A DNA stretch of 64,000 nucleotides from Bacteroidota bacterium (GTDB lineage Bacteria > Bacteroidota > Ignavibacteria > UBA10030 > UBA8401), in assembly GCA_035506275.1 (NCBI GenBank), contig DATJPT010000019.1, positions 1 through 64,000 on the forward strand. The letters run 5' to 3'. A program made the position numbers and the translations under genes. Within the stretch, counting starts at the first letter, position 1. Every line of letters starts with the position of its first letter. A model generated the notes under the pieces. It was not told where the DNA came from and did not search any database. It saw nothing but the letters and a program-made list of their open reading frames with translations. Shown here in pieces: positions 36,196 to 45,617 of the stretch.

Positions 36196-38016
36196 CTACC
36201 GAGGCACGGTCACCAGCATTTCATTCTCGAATTCGGCGAAGATGGTGTTCAGCCGCGCCCGCTCTTTCTCAACACAGCGAGGAATAGAAGCAAGGTTCTC
36301 TCCTTCGTACGGCACTTTCTCTGCGAACCGAAGGCAAAGATCCATCCCGTTTTCCAGATTTGTTTTGAACTCACGCAGCTTCTTGACTTCCATCTCGGTA
36401 TAGGTGCATCGCTGGACGACCTTTTCAAAATAGTCGACGTACATCTCTATCTCTTTTGCAAACATGTGCGGCCGCTCCGGCGGAACGAGCGATTCACCCC
36501 TTCCGTAAATATGATCGACCATCTCTTTCAGGGTATAGAGTTTCTTGAACCATGCGATGTTCGGGCCCGGACAGATCGCCTGGGGGGAGTTTGACTCAGC
36601 AACAATTCCGAGCGCTATGAGCGCGCCGTTCCCCAGATGCTCGCACAGACAGGCCTTGTCGACAATATCGGCTCGCGCTTCTTCTTTTTCCGCGGCGGAT
36701 AATTGCGAGGCCTCGAGTTCCTTCAGCTTCTGATCCTGGTATTCCGACGAAGCAAGGCAGATCGGGACGGTGGTAAACTCAGTATTCGATACCAGAAATC
36801 CCTTCGGACACGGGGATCCGGGTTTTCCCGCTTCCGCCTTTTTCCGGATAGAGATCTCGGAGCCGCTGCGGCGGATGTTGTTGAACGGAACGCCAAGGGG
36901 AGAGAAGCCGCTCAGATATAAATCGTCTTCTCCGGCCTGTCTCAGCAGTTCACGCGTTGCATCGTCCACGCACGTTGCTTCGGGGACGAGGAGAAACGGG
37001 CTCGCCCATCCCGTGCGGTCCATTCCGAAATCTTCCATCATGCGGCGAGCCTCGCCGTTCGTCCCAATGCCCCCCTGGACGGTAATGAGCGGCGTCGCCT
37101 TTATTCCCTTCGGGTATTCCCAGCCCATTGCCTCGTAGTACTTGTGTATGAGAGGTTGAAATTCCGCGACGAGTTCATCACGCTTTTCCTTGAACTCCTT
37201 CAAAAGGCTCGGAAGCAGGTGGCCGTTCGAGGCGAAGGCATGTCCGCCGCAATTCAATCCGGATTCGATCCGGAATTCAAACACCTCAAGCCCCTTCTTC
37301 GCGAGCAACCTCCCCTGAACGAGCGTCGACCGAAAATCGGTGACCTTCAAAATTATTTTCTTTTTGAGTTCGCCGGTTGCATCCCTGTAAAAATCCTTGA
37401 ACCGGGTCATATAGCCGAAAAGGCTCTGGTTAATCCCAGCGGAGAGGACGATGCCGGATCTGAGCGTACTGTTGGCATACCCACGGAAGGCGGCCTTTGC
37501 ATCGCTGAATTCCTCACTCAGCGGTTTCCCGTGCTTATCGAGATTGATCCGGTCCAATTTGACCATGATGTTCACGTCGATGGACCCCGGCACCATCGCG
37601 TTCGTCAGGTCTTTTTCCAGGCGGTCGCGCTCGGGTCCAGGGCTCATCCCGACGAATTTGGCGTACTCTTCTTTGGGATGGGATCCGTCCGGCAGGAGGT
37701 CGAAATATTTCTTCTTGTCGTTCTCGGCGAAAAACGGAAGCGATTTCACCGCATCCATTTTCCTGTGCACGATCTCCGCTACCGTCTCGAGATACGCCGT
37801 GATCCTTCGCGCTCTTCCATCCTGAGCATAGCGGGGGATCTTTTCGTACGGAAGAGCGAACTTTTCACTGTAGTGTTTACGGATTCTTTCCAGCAAAAGG
37901 TCGTCGACGATCGAGATGACGGAGGTAATGCCTAGCGGAGCAACCCTGATCGGTGTGTCGACAGAGTGTCCAGTACCCATAACAGGGATATGGAAGGAAT
38001 GATAGTAGCTGTTCAC
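36196..38016 (-). CDS. Large conserved-looking protein of unknown function (possible FMN/TIM-barrel)
   Basis: A 606-residue soluble protein. It opens IPVMGTGHSVDTPIRVAPLG and has a Gly-rich segment TPLITVQGGIGTNGEAR, both reminiscent of nitronate-monooxygenase or other FMN TIM-barrel enzymes. Further features are conserved-looking Cys (SPCPKG, ACLCEHLG, ICPGPN) and a long helical C-terminus. The two cysteines of CLC and neighbours might bind metal or Fe-S. I do not recognise a named family. It lies 252 bp upstream of the B12 radical SAM gene, so joint action is possible. Confidence 0.75.
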   Translation of the reverse strand: MNSYYHSFHIPVMGTGHSVDTPIRVAPLGITSVISIVDDLLLERIRKHYSEKFALPYEKIPRYAQDGRARRITAYLETVAEIVHRKMDAVKSLPFFAENDKKKYFDLLPDGSHPKEEYAKFVGMSPGPERDRLEKDLTNAMVPGSIDVNIMVKLDRINLDKHGKPLSEEFSDAKAAFRGYANSTLRSGIVLSAGINQSLFGYMTRFKDFYRDATGELKKKIILKVTDFRSTLVQGRLLAKKGLEVFEFRIESGLNCGGHAFASNGHLLPSLLKEFKEKRDELVAEFQPLIHKYYEAMGWEYPKGIKATPLITVQGGIGTNGEARRMMEDFGMDRTGWASPFLLVPEATCVDDATRELLRQAGEDDLYLSGFSPLGVPFNNIRRSGSEISIRKKAEAGKPGSPCPKGFLVSNTEFTTVPICLASSEYQDQKLKELEASQLSAAEKEEARADIVDKACLCEHLGNGALIALGIVAESNSPQAICPGPNIAWFKKLYTLKEMVDHIYGRGESLVPPERPHMFAKEIEMYVDYFEKVVQRCTYTEMEVKKLREFKTNLENGMDLCLRFAEKVPYEGENLASIPRCVEKERARLNTIFAEFENEMLVTVPR

Positions 38017-39112
38017 TGGACTCCAGATAGCTGTTGAGAAATGACCGCGTGGATTATTCTCTCCCTGCGGAATTTTTCAGATTTCCGCCGGAGCAGACAT
38101 GGAGAATGCCGTCCGATTCACGGTCGAACGGAGACGCACGGCGATAGCGTGCATTTGCCAGTGGAGTGAAGGATCGGAAGAAATCCAGGGGGCTGGAAAC
38201 CGGCACCCGGCAAAGGTACAAGACATGAGTCGTATAGCCAATGTACTGATTTTTCCCTTTGATGCCAACTTATTTTGTTGCAAGGGGCGGGCAATTTTGA
38301 GTAGCCGTCCTCCTCCTGAAGGTCCCATCTCCCCATTGGGATGGTCTTGAAAGATTCCGCCGGGCACGACCCCGGTAAGGAAAAGGAGCACAACCAGATT
38401 TCGTGTTTCCGCGCGCCCCCTTGGTTATGGAACACTGTCGGGTGAGTTACGTACCTTAAATTCGGCGCCTCGAACGCTAGACGGGGCATATGTTGAGATT
38501 TTCATCATCGCCGCCGGCACTCAGTGCTTTCTTCCATTTTATTTTTTTTCTTCTTGATTCTTTTTCGTGCCACTGTTATTTTGAGGCTGCTTCCTTCCGA
38601 TTTGCATTTCTGCCGATTCAATCGATGTTCATATCAAGCGTCTCGCGTCGGTGAGATCCACGAAACTGATCCCTAGACTCCCTTATTCTCATGAGATGAG
38701 AACAAGGAAACAGAGAGAATAGAAGACAGTTTATAAAAGTTCCTTCCGAAGAATGTCAATGACCAAGATATGGATGAAGTCACGGCCTTTGTCATTCACA
38801 ACGGAGTCCTCCAAAAGAAGGCTGAGTTCCCAAGGGGATCCCTTTAGCAGAAGAATCCACGTCAGGGCAGTACGGTGACCCGCAGGTTCTTGCAATAGTA
38901 CATTCTTCCGGAGCGGAAGTTCAGTGGCAAGGAACCTTCCGATGGAATATCTTCGGCGTTCGTTGTCGCAAGGAACGTTCCTCCTCAGGATAACGGTGAC
39001 GATAGCATGAGCGAGATCTCACTCTTTCGTTCACGGGATGGAGCATTCACGCCATTCTCGAAATAATTCATTATCAATATCATTATCCACTCACCTCAAA
39101 TGAAGGTCAAGC
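38017..39112. other. 1.1-kb intergenic region without recognised genes
   Basis: Short open frames in both strands do not look coding: no RBS with consistent codon usage and no recognisable domain. The composition varies between GC-rich (38.1-38.5 kb) and AT-rich (38.5-38.8 kb) parts. A degraded gene cannot be excluded. It ends in the leader of the GLUG-repeat gene. Confidence 0.5.
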
Positions 39113-40681
39113 ATGAAGAGAGCCTTTCTGATTTGCACACTTTTAATTTTCCTTGGCGCAGCTAACTTATTTTCTCAGACCGCGGCGGCGCCCGCGGGGG
39201 ACGGCAGCTGCGGCAACCCATACCAAATCGATTCGCTCCCCAATCTTTATTGGGTCACGCAGAACATGGGCTCCTGGACAAGTTATTTCATCCAGACATC
39301 GGACATCGACGCGGCGGAGAGCAGCACTTGGGCCTGCGGCACGGGCTTCACTCCCATCGGCAATGGAACGAACACATTCCAAGGTTCGTACGACGGCCAG
39401 GGGCACACGATCGACAGCCTCTACATCCTCAACAATATATCATTTATCGGCCTCTTCGGTTTCGCCCAAGGTGGAACGATCAAGAATCTCGGTCTGGTGG
39501 ATGTCAATATAGCTGGGTATGCGTATGTCGGCGGTCTAGTTGGTCTAAGCGCTGCTACGATCATGAATTGTTACAGCACGGGGACCGTCACTGGAACTGC
39601 AGCGTGGGATGGGGGGCTTGTCGCCCTCGACAACGGGACCGTTACCGGTTGTTATTCCGCCGCTCACGTGAGCGGCGGCGTATGGGTCGGTGGGCTCGTT
39701 GGAGGAACGTATCAGGGCATCGACAACAGCTATGCTTTGGGTTCGGTGAACGGAGTTGGGGCGGGGGGATTGGTGGGTAAAGTCTTACTAACCATCTCGA
39801 TCACCAACTGCTACTCCGTCGCGGTTGTCACCGGCGGTTTCGATGACGGAGGCTTGGTTGGCGACACGTCGGGCTCGGGCGGCGTGACCGTAAGCAATTC
39901 ATTCTGGAATGTGCAAACGAGCGGCCAATCTGTGAGTGCTGGGGGAGGGACGGGGGACAGCACGGACGCGATGAAGATGCAATCCACATACACGGATGCG
40001 GGCTGGGATTTTACGAATGTCTGGACGATCGATCCCGGCGTCAACCGCGGTTACCCATCGCTGCAGGGAGTCGCAGCATTGCCGGTGGAGCTCGTCTCGT
40101 TCACCGTTGCGGCGAATCAGAGAAATGCAGTACTTAGCTGGAAGACGGCGACGGAGGTTCAGAACTCTGGGTTTGAGGTTCAAAGATCCGAGAACAGGGG
40201 AGAGAGTGCGATCAACGGTCAAGAATTAGCAGCCAGCAATTGGACAAAGGCCGGGTTTGTTCGCGGGTCGGGAACGTCCAACTCACCTAAAAACTACTCC
40301 TTCACCGACAACGTCGGAGCGGCGGGAACATATTCTTACCGGCTGAAACAGATCGACAGGAACGGAGCATTTACTTATTCCAAGACTGTCACGATCAACC
40401 TGGGCGGTGCTCCGAATGTCTTCGCATTGGGGCAAAACTATCCGAATCCGTTCAATCCTTCGACGAACATTCAGTTCACCGTCCCGGCCGACGGGCGGGC
40501 GACGCTGAAGATCTTCAACGCGCTGGGGGAAGAAGTGGCGACCCTCTTCGATGGCGCCGCGACCGCAGGAGAAAACCACCAGGCGACGTTCGATGCCTCC
40601 CGTCTCGCAAGCGGCATATATTTTTCACGGCTGGAGTTTAATGGCAGGACGCAGGTGAAGAAGATGATGCTGGTGAAGTAA
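39113..40681 (+). CDS. GLUG-repeat protein with T9SS sorting domain
   Basis: A 522-residue secreted protein. After a signal peptide it contains repeated GLUG motifs (YVGGLVG, WVGGLVG, GAGGLVG, DGGLVGD), a beta-helix-like adhesin fold. A second beta domain follows (ALPVELVSFTVAANQRNAVLSWKT is split around a common Bacteroidota linker), then the T9SS tail NYPNPFNPST. It is likely surface-exposed. A terminator follows directly. Confidence 0.9.
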   Translation: MKRAFLICTLLIFLGAANLFSQTAAAPAGDGSCGNPYQIDSLPNLYWVTQNMGSWTSYFIQTSDIDAAESSTWACGTGFTPIGNGTNTFQGSYDGQGHTIDSLYILNNISFIGLFGFAQGGTIKNLGLVDVNIAGYAYVGGLVGLSAATIMNCYSTGTVTGTAAWDGGLVALDNGTVTGCYSAAHVSGGVWVGGLVGGTYQGIDNSYALGSVNGVGAGGLVGKVLLTISITNCYSVAVVTGGFDDGGLVGDTSGSGGVTVSNSFWNVQTSGQSVSAGGGTGDSTDAMKMQSTYTDAGWDFTNVWTIDPGVNRGYPSLQGVAALPVELVSFTVAANQRNAVLSWKTATEVQNSGFEVQRSENRGESAINGQELAASNWTKAGFVRGSGTSNSPKNYSFTDNVGAAGTYSYRLKQIDRNGAFTYSKTVTINLGGAPNVFALGQNYPNPFNPSTNIQFTVPADGRATLKIFNALGEEVATLFDGAATAGENHQATFDASRLASGIYFSRLEFNGRTQVKKMMLVK

Positions 40682-40701
40682 TCAGTACCATAGTGATCAT
40701 T

Positions 40702-40726
40702 AAAGCCCGGGATAATGCCGGGCTTT
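40702..40726 (+). terminator. Terminator of the GLUG/T9SS gene
   Basis: Perfect 9-bp stem AAAGCCCGG/CCGGGCTTT with a 7-nt loop, followed by CTTATT. Confidence 0.85.
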
Positions 40727-40773
40727 CTTATTGCACTCTTCCAAATCGCTTCACCATCAGCCACAAATTGCAA

Positions 40774-40802
40774 TTGCAGAGATGAGAAGTTTTTTTTATA
40801 TT
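40774..40802 (+). promoter_or_regulatory. Candidate sigma-70-like promoter for the tRNA transcript
   Basis: TTGCAG (40774-40779) and TATATT (40797-40802) are 17 bp apart, about 80 bp before the first tRNA-like repeat. A transcript from here would include both repeats and the tRNA. Confidence 0.4.
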
Positions 40803-40883
40803 GGTGTAGAAGTTCATGACCTTTTGCTCGTGAAGCTTCACAGATCTTCTTGGCATTTCATTTTTCCGTTTTCATCTATTCAA

Positions 40884-41017
40884 GGCGGGGTAGCTCAGTC
40901 CTGACAAAGAACGTCAGGACTTCGCTGCCACCGGTATCAAAATCTCAAGCGGCGGGGTAGCTCAGTCCCGACAAAAAACGTCAGGACTTCGCTGCCACCA
41001 GAATCAAAGTTTCAAGC
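40884..41017 (+). repeat. Two 67-bp tandem units carrying the tRNA 5' end plus a hairpin
   Basis: Units at 40884-40950 and 40951-41017 each begin GGCGGGGTAGCTCAG, identical to the first 15 bases of the following tRNA, and start exactly 67 bp apart, with the tRNA itself at the third position. After the shared 5' end each has a hairpin (GTCCTGAC/GTCAGGAC perfect in unit 1, one mismatch in unit 2) and TTCGCTGCCACC. GGTAGC can pair with GCTGCC, extending each unit to a two-stem hairpin. They lack the anticodon and T arms, so they are not tRNAs. Confidence 0.85.
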
Positions 41018-41091
41018 GGCGGGGTAGCTCAGCTGGTTAGAGCGTCGGAATCATAATCCGTAGGTCGTGGGTTCGAATCCCTCCCCCGCTA
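41018..41091 (+). tRNA. tRNA with CAT anticodon (Met or Ile2)
   Basis: A complete cloverleaf: acceptor GGCGGGG/CCCCGCT, D arm GCTC-AGCTGGTTA-GAGC, anticodon loop ATCATAA, variable region TAGGTC and T loop TTCGAAT. Discriminator base A91; CCA is not encoded. CAT may be elongator Met or, after lysidine modification, Ile. It is followed by a terminator and, 6.6 kb on, by a copy of its 3' end. Confidence 0.92.
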
Positions 41092-41093
41092 CT
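41080..41093 (+). repeat. Left copy of 14-bp direct repeat (tRNA 3' end)
   Basis: CCTCCCCCGCTACT covers the last bases of the tRNA. The same 14 bases occur at 47729-47742. The pair brackets the efflux operon and may be att-type sites. Confidence 0.55.
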
Positions 41094-41097
41094 GGAA

Positions 41098-41132
41098 AGG
41101 CCGATTCTGAAAAGAGTCGGCCTCTTTTTTTT
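41098..41132 (+). terminator. Terminator of the tRNA transcript
   Basis: AGGCCGA pairs with TCGGCCT around a 12-nt loop, followed by CTTTTTTTT. Confidence 0.9.
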
Positions 41133-41175
41133 CATCACCTGCTTCAAACCCGCGCTCTCAAAGTTGTGCAGACAA

Positions 41176-42516
41176 TTATCTCCCCGTTATCTGCAAATAG
41201 GCTGTTTGTTTGTTCCTATAACCTACCTTTGCTTCTATAACCTGCTCATTTGTTTGTTGCTGGAGTGCCTGTGCTTCCAGCAAATCAGAAAGATTACTCA
41301 TACCATTGTTATAGCTGTCCTGGTTCACTTTTAGATTCTCGTCAGCCTGGGTGTTCGCCTCTTCGCTTAACAAAACTTGTTTTCGGGCATCGATGAAGTC
41401 CTGCCATGCTTTTTGCATCTGCAGGAGCAGCAATTCCGAATTATCCTTCATTGAGTTCTTGGCAATCCTTTCTTTGATATTCCGTTCCTGCAATGTGTAC
41501 GATGCTTCCCACCAACCAGAGATTGGAATGGAAACCGTGCCAAAAACCATCCCCAACGATCTGTCTTTGTTCTCATCCATTTTCATATACAATTCGCCGA
41601 TGCCGATCCCGGCCTGCGGAAGATACTCGCCGAGTTTCATATCGCTCTGTAATTCTTCCGCGTGCACAGAAGCTTGTAGCAACTGGTACTCCGATCTGTT
41701 TTTCAGCGCCTCAGTATTTTCCACGTAATACGATTCCGGAGATCCTTCGAGCGTTAAGGAATCTGTGAGCACTAACGATGAATCGTAGGGGATGCCGATA
41801 TGCTGGCAAAACGCCATCATCGCAAGCCTCCGCCCGTTTTCTAGCTTTGATTTATTGAGAAGCACTTCGCTCCGTTTCACTTCTACTTTGAGCATGTCGT
41901 TCTTCGTAACAAGTCCGGATGCGTACGCATCTTCCACCTGTGCCAGCAAACTGTTCAGCAATTCTTCGTAGCGTTGTACGGTCCTTGTCTTTTCATTCAG
42001 CGAAACCAAAAGCCAGTATTGCTCTTCCGTCCTTAACAGTACTTCGTTCTGCGCAAGTCGATTCTTGTATTCGCTCACATCTTCGCCCAACGATGCGAGC
42101 CGATTGCCATTCCAAATTCTGCCGCCGGCAAAGATCGGCTGCACCGCTGACACCAAGCCAAACGTTCCAGACTTCAGTAATCCCATCGTTGAAGCCGGCA
42201 TATATGCAAACTGTGCTGCAGTTAAGAGCCTTGCAGGATTTCCGTCATAGACGGGGAGGTTTCCTCCTTGAGTCGAAATCTCCATCAGGTTCTCTTTCGC
42301 TCCGAACATTGCACCGCTGGCATTGATCGATGGAAAAAATTTGGTGAATGCTGCCTTGCGTGTCTGCTGTGCGGCCTCTAATTCCAGCTCGCCATTCTTC
42401 ACCTTGGCATTATTCTGCAGCGCGAGCTGTTTGCTTTCTTCCAACGTCAGTGCTCGCTGCGCAAAAACAGGGAACGCACAGATCCATATCAGGCAGATTG
42501 TAATATATTTTTTCAC
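41176..42516 (-). CDS. TolC-family outer-membrane efflux channel
   Basis: A 446-residue outer-membrane factor with a signal peptide (ICAFPVFAQ) and the duplicated coiled-coil layout of TolC proteins (LALQNNAKVKNGELELEAAQQ split over the first helix). It starts with GTG, overlapping the RND stop by 4 bp. It forms the exit duct for the RND pump upstream. It is the last gene of the tetR-MFP-RND-TolC operon. Codons are more AT-rich than in the flanking housekeeping genes. Confidence 0.92.
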   Translation of the reverse strand: MKKYITICLIWICAFPVFAQRALTLEESKQLALQNNAKVKNGELELEAAQQTRKAAFTKFFPSINASGAMFGAKENLMEISTQGGNLPVYDGNPARLLTAAQFAYMPASTMGLLKSGTFGLVSAVQPIFAGGRIWNGNRLASLGEDVSEYKNRLAQNEVLLRTEEQYWLLVSLNEKTRTVQRYEELLNSLLAQVEDAYASGLVTKNDMLKVEVKRSEVLLNKSKLENGRRLAMMAFCQHIGIPYDSSLVLTDSLTLEGSPESYYVENTEALKNRSEYQLLQASVHAEELQSDMKLGEYLPQAGIGIGELYMKMDENKDRSLGMVFGTVSIPISGWWEASYTLQERNIKERIAKNSMKDNSELLLLQMQKAWQDFIDARKQVLLSEEANTQADENLKVNQDSYNNGMSNLSDLLEAQALQQQTNEQVIEAKVGYRNKQTAYLQITGR

Positions 42517-45500
42517 ATTGCCTCGCTTTCTTCAAAATCTTTTATATGGAACAAATAGTACAACACGGGCAATACCAGCAGCGAGAGCACCAGTGCAAAG
42601 AGTAGCCCGAAACATACTACAGTACCAAGCGGTCCCCACAGCGAAGAACCACTTGCAATCATCGGAATAACGCCTACTGCGGCAGCGGCTGACGTAAGAA
42701 ATATCGGACGCATTCTTCTTTTCCCCGCTGAGATTGCCGCTTCTTCCAACGTGTGGCCGTGTTCATGACGAAGTTCCTCTGCATACGAAACAAATATTAC
42801 GCCATTTCGGACAACGATTCCAAATAGACCGATCAACCCGATGAAAGCTGTTGTTCCGAAAGGATATCCCGTTAGAAATATTCCTATCGCGGCGCCAAAA
42901 ACGCTTAACGGAAGCGTCACCATGATCAAAAGCGTTGTTTTGATGTTCTTGAACTGAAACATGAGGATAAGGAAGATCAAGATGATACTTACTATAAGTG
43001 AATTGTACATCGGCGTAATATTCTCGTCGCTCATTTGATGATCACCACCGTATTCGATAGAAATGCCGGAAGGCATGTCCATGTTATCGACGAGAGGTTT
43101 GATTTTATTAAATATCGGCGCAGCGAGTAATCCTCTTTTTATTTCCGCAAGAACGGTTATGGTCCGTACTCCGTTACGCCGTACAATCCCTCCTTCTGTC
43201 CACCCCGGCTTTATCGTTGCCAACTGACGGACCGGAACAGAGGAGAACATAAATGGAGAGGTCACATATTGATTCATGATATCACTGGGCCTGGATTTGG
43301 TCTTTTTATCGATTTTCAATATCACGTCGACGGGATAATCTCCTTCCCATACTGTCGTGATCGGGAATCCTCTTGTGCCAACCATCAACGAATAAGCCAG
43401 AAGCGAATTCGAATAGCCAAGACGCGTTGCCTCATCTTTCTTTACAACCAGATCGGCGGATTGCAGAGGCTGTTCATAATCGGTGCGTACGAATTCGATA
43501 TCCTTGAATTGGCGCACAATATCAAAAACACGATTTGCAGTCTGTTTGATGGTCTGTATGCTATCACCCGAAATACGGATCTCGATGGGAGCCTTGAATG
43601 TTTCGAACGCCAATTGCACCCATTTTATATTGGCAAGTGGATATTTACCTTCTAATTTCTTGCTGTATTCGTCAAGAATCTCAACGGTAGCCTTGTTCGA
43701 TTCCGTTACCACAATTAATTGGCCATAATTTTTTGCAGGAAAGTGAGGCGCATAGAGAGCATTAAAACGAGGCGAGCTTGTTCCAACGAATGACGCTACA
43801 TCCCGAACGCGCGAATCCTTTTGAAGTATCCTTTCAAGATCTGTCATGACCGAATCTGTTTTCCGCAAAGAACTTCCGGTGGGCAGAAATACTTCCACTG
43901 CAAATTGATTCCTTTCTATTTTGGGAAATGATTGCTGTGGAGTGATCGCAAGCAAAACGAGTCCGATGATGAACGAAAAACAACCCGCAAAGACGACCAG
44001 TTTCTTTCTTTTAAATGCTTCCTCTAGGGCACCGTTATAGAATAGTTGAAGTCTGTCGAGGAATGTGGGTTTCTCTTTTGTTGATGAATTATCTTTTACA
44101 CCTGTTTTAATGAACGTGTAACTTAACAATGGTATGATAGAGACTGATATGAGCAATGATATGAGCAGTGCAGAGACAATGGTTATCGGAAGTGATTTAA
44201 TAAAATCGCCGGCAGTACCGCTCATAAATATCGGCATCGGCAGAAAACACACGATGATGATAAGCGTAGCGGAAAGCACAGAACTGAAGAGTTGTGTCAC
44301 GCTTTTTGTTCCTGCATCAAACGGGGCCATACCATGGTCCAGTTTCTCTATATAATTATCGACTATAACGATGGCATCATCCACGGTGATGCCAAGTACA
44401 ATAATTAAGCCGGCAAGCGAAACGGTTTGCAGCTCCATACCACTCGCCCACATAATCCCGATCGCTGTTAGAATAGAAGCTGGAATGGACATTGCCGCAA
44501 TACGGGCAATCCTTATCGGAAGCAGGAGAATGGTGACCAATAATACCGCTATCATCGCAATGGCAAATTCTTTGAGAAAATTTGCAATGGATTTCGAAAC
44601 AACGTTGGGGATATCGGAAATAGTGATGATCTTTATATCAGGCGGAAGCAAGACAGAGATCTTATCGATGGCTTTTTGTACTTCATCACCAAAACGGACG
44701 ACATTTTCCCCTGATTTCATTTCAAGCGAAACAAGCAGGCATTTCTTTCCGTTGACACGGATATAAGAATCCATATCTACATATTCACGAATTACTTTTG
44801 CAATATCCTTGATGCGTACAACATTGCCCTGTGGGTCGGAATAAACAATCTGACTGGCTACATCCTGTTCGGCTTTGAGGTTTGAGGAAATATGGATCGG
44901 ATGTACATATTTTCCGTCATCAAGCTCTCCAACATAGTTCACCGCGCTTTGTGGTTTAAGAGCGGCAAGAACTTGGATGGGTTTTATGCCATAATTCGCA
45001 AGCTTGGCATCATCCATATATACACTGATCTGCTCTTTTTGCAGTCCATAGTGCTTCACCTTTGAAACCGACGGCACTTTGCGGACATCCTCTTCAAAGA
45101 GTGTGATATAATGTTCAAGTTCTTTATAGGTTTTCGTCTCCGACTGGACAGCAAGCAGCAGGGCAGACGTACTGCCGAAATCATTGTCCGCTGTCAAAGA
45201 AGTCACACCGGCGGGCAGTTCTGCTTTCAAATCGGTCAAACCAAGACGCAATTTTGCCCAAAATCTATCCTTATCCCTTTCAGCTTCTGATACCTGAACG
45301 TAGATGAGCATGACGTTCTCTTTGGAGACGGAATAGGTCTTTGAGCGATCAACCGACTTATACTGGAAAAGATAATTCTCCACTTTTGTTGTCAATTGTT
45401 CTTCCACCTGTTGAGAAGAAGCACCAGGGAACACGCCAACAATGAGACCCATTGGTACCGTAAATTCCGGATATTCATCGCGCGGCATCATGAAAAGGGC

Positions 45501-45617
45501 CGCCACTCCCACAAGAACGGCAACGACAGTAAATATATACAGCACTTGTTTGTACCGCAGAAGCATTTCGAGCAATGTATGTTTCTTTTCCATATTCATG
45601 TACTTTTCATTTTCCAT
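42513..45617 (-). CDS. RND-family efflux permease
   Basis: A 1034-residue inner-membrane pump of the AcrB/MdtB superfamily. It has an N-terminal helix (YIFTVVAVLVGVAAL), porter domains (EYPEFTVPMGLIVGVFPGAS) and TM segments with the proton-relay region LGITVDDAIVIVDNYIE. It exports drugs, dyes or other toxic compounds using proton motive force; the substrate is not predictable. It is coupled to the adaptor gene by a 1-bp overlap (TAATG) and to tolC by 4 bp. Confidence 0.95.
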   Translation of the reverse strand: MENEKYMNMEKKHTLLEMLLRYKQVLYIFTVVAVLVGVAALFMMPRDEYPEFTVPMGLIVGVFPGASSQQVEEQLTTKVENYLFQYKSVDRSKTYSVSKENVMLIYVQVSEAERDKDRFWAKLRLGLTDLKAELPAGVTSLTADNDFGSTSALLLAVQSETKTYKELEHYITLFEEDVRKVPSVSKVKHYGLQKEQISVYMDDAKLANYGIKPIQVLAALKPQSAVNYVGELDDGKYVHPIHISSNLKAEQDVASQIVYSDPQGNVVRIKDIAKVIREYVDMDSYIRVNGKKCLLVSLEMKSGENVVRFGDEVQKAIDKISVLLPPDIKIITISDIPNVVSKSIANFLKEFAIAMIAVLLVTILLLPIRIARIAAMSIPASILTAIGIMWASGMELQTVSLAGLIIVLGITVDDAIVIVDNYIEKLDHGMAPFDAGTKSVTQLFSSVLSATLIIIVCFLPMPIFMSGTAGDFIKSLPITIVSALLISLLISVSIIPLLSYTFIKTGVKDNSSTKEKPTFLDRLQLFYNGALEEAFKRKKLVVFAGCFSFIIGLVLLAITPQQSFPKIERNQFAVEVFLPTGSSLRKTDSVMTDLERILQKDSRVRDVASFVGTSSPRFNALYAPHFPAKNYGQLIVVTESNKATVEILDEYSKKLEGKYPLANIKWVQLAFETFKAPIEIRISGDSIQTIKQTANRVFDIVRQFKDIEFVRTDYEQPLQSADLVVKKDEATRLGYSNSLLAYSLMVGTRGFPITTVWEGDYPVDVILKIDKKTKSRPSDIMNQYVTSPFMFSSVPVRQLATIKPGWTEGGIVRRNGVRTITVLAEIKRGLLAAPIFNKIKPLVDNMDMPSGISIEYGGDHQMSDENITPMYNSLIVSIILIFLILMFQFKNIKTTLLIMVTLPLSVFGAAIGIFLTGYPFGTTAFIGLIGLFGIVVRNGVIFVSYAEELRHEHGHTLEEAAISAGKRRMRPIFLTSAAAAVGVIPMIASGSSLWGPLGTVVCFGLLFALVLSLLVLPVLYYLFHIKDFEESEAM

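Noticed and set aside
38077..38391. Frames in the 38-39 kb gap
   Set aside because: Several overlapping short frames on both strands without coding features; left as intergenic.
40884..41017. The two tRNA-like units as tRNA genes
   Set aside because: They stop after the first 15 bases of the tRNA; the D arm is incomplete and there is no anticodon or T arm.
40884..41024. A short CRISPR array
   Set aside because: Units repeat end to end over their full 67 bp with no unique spacers, and no cas genes are present.
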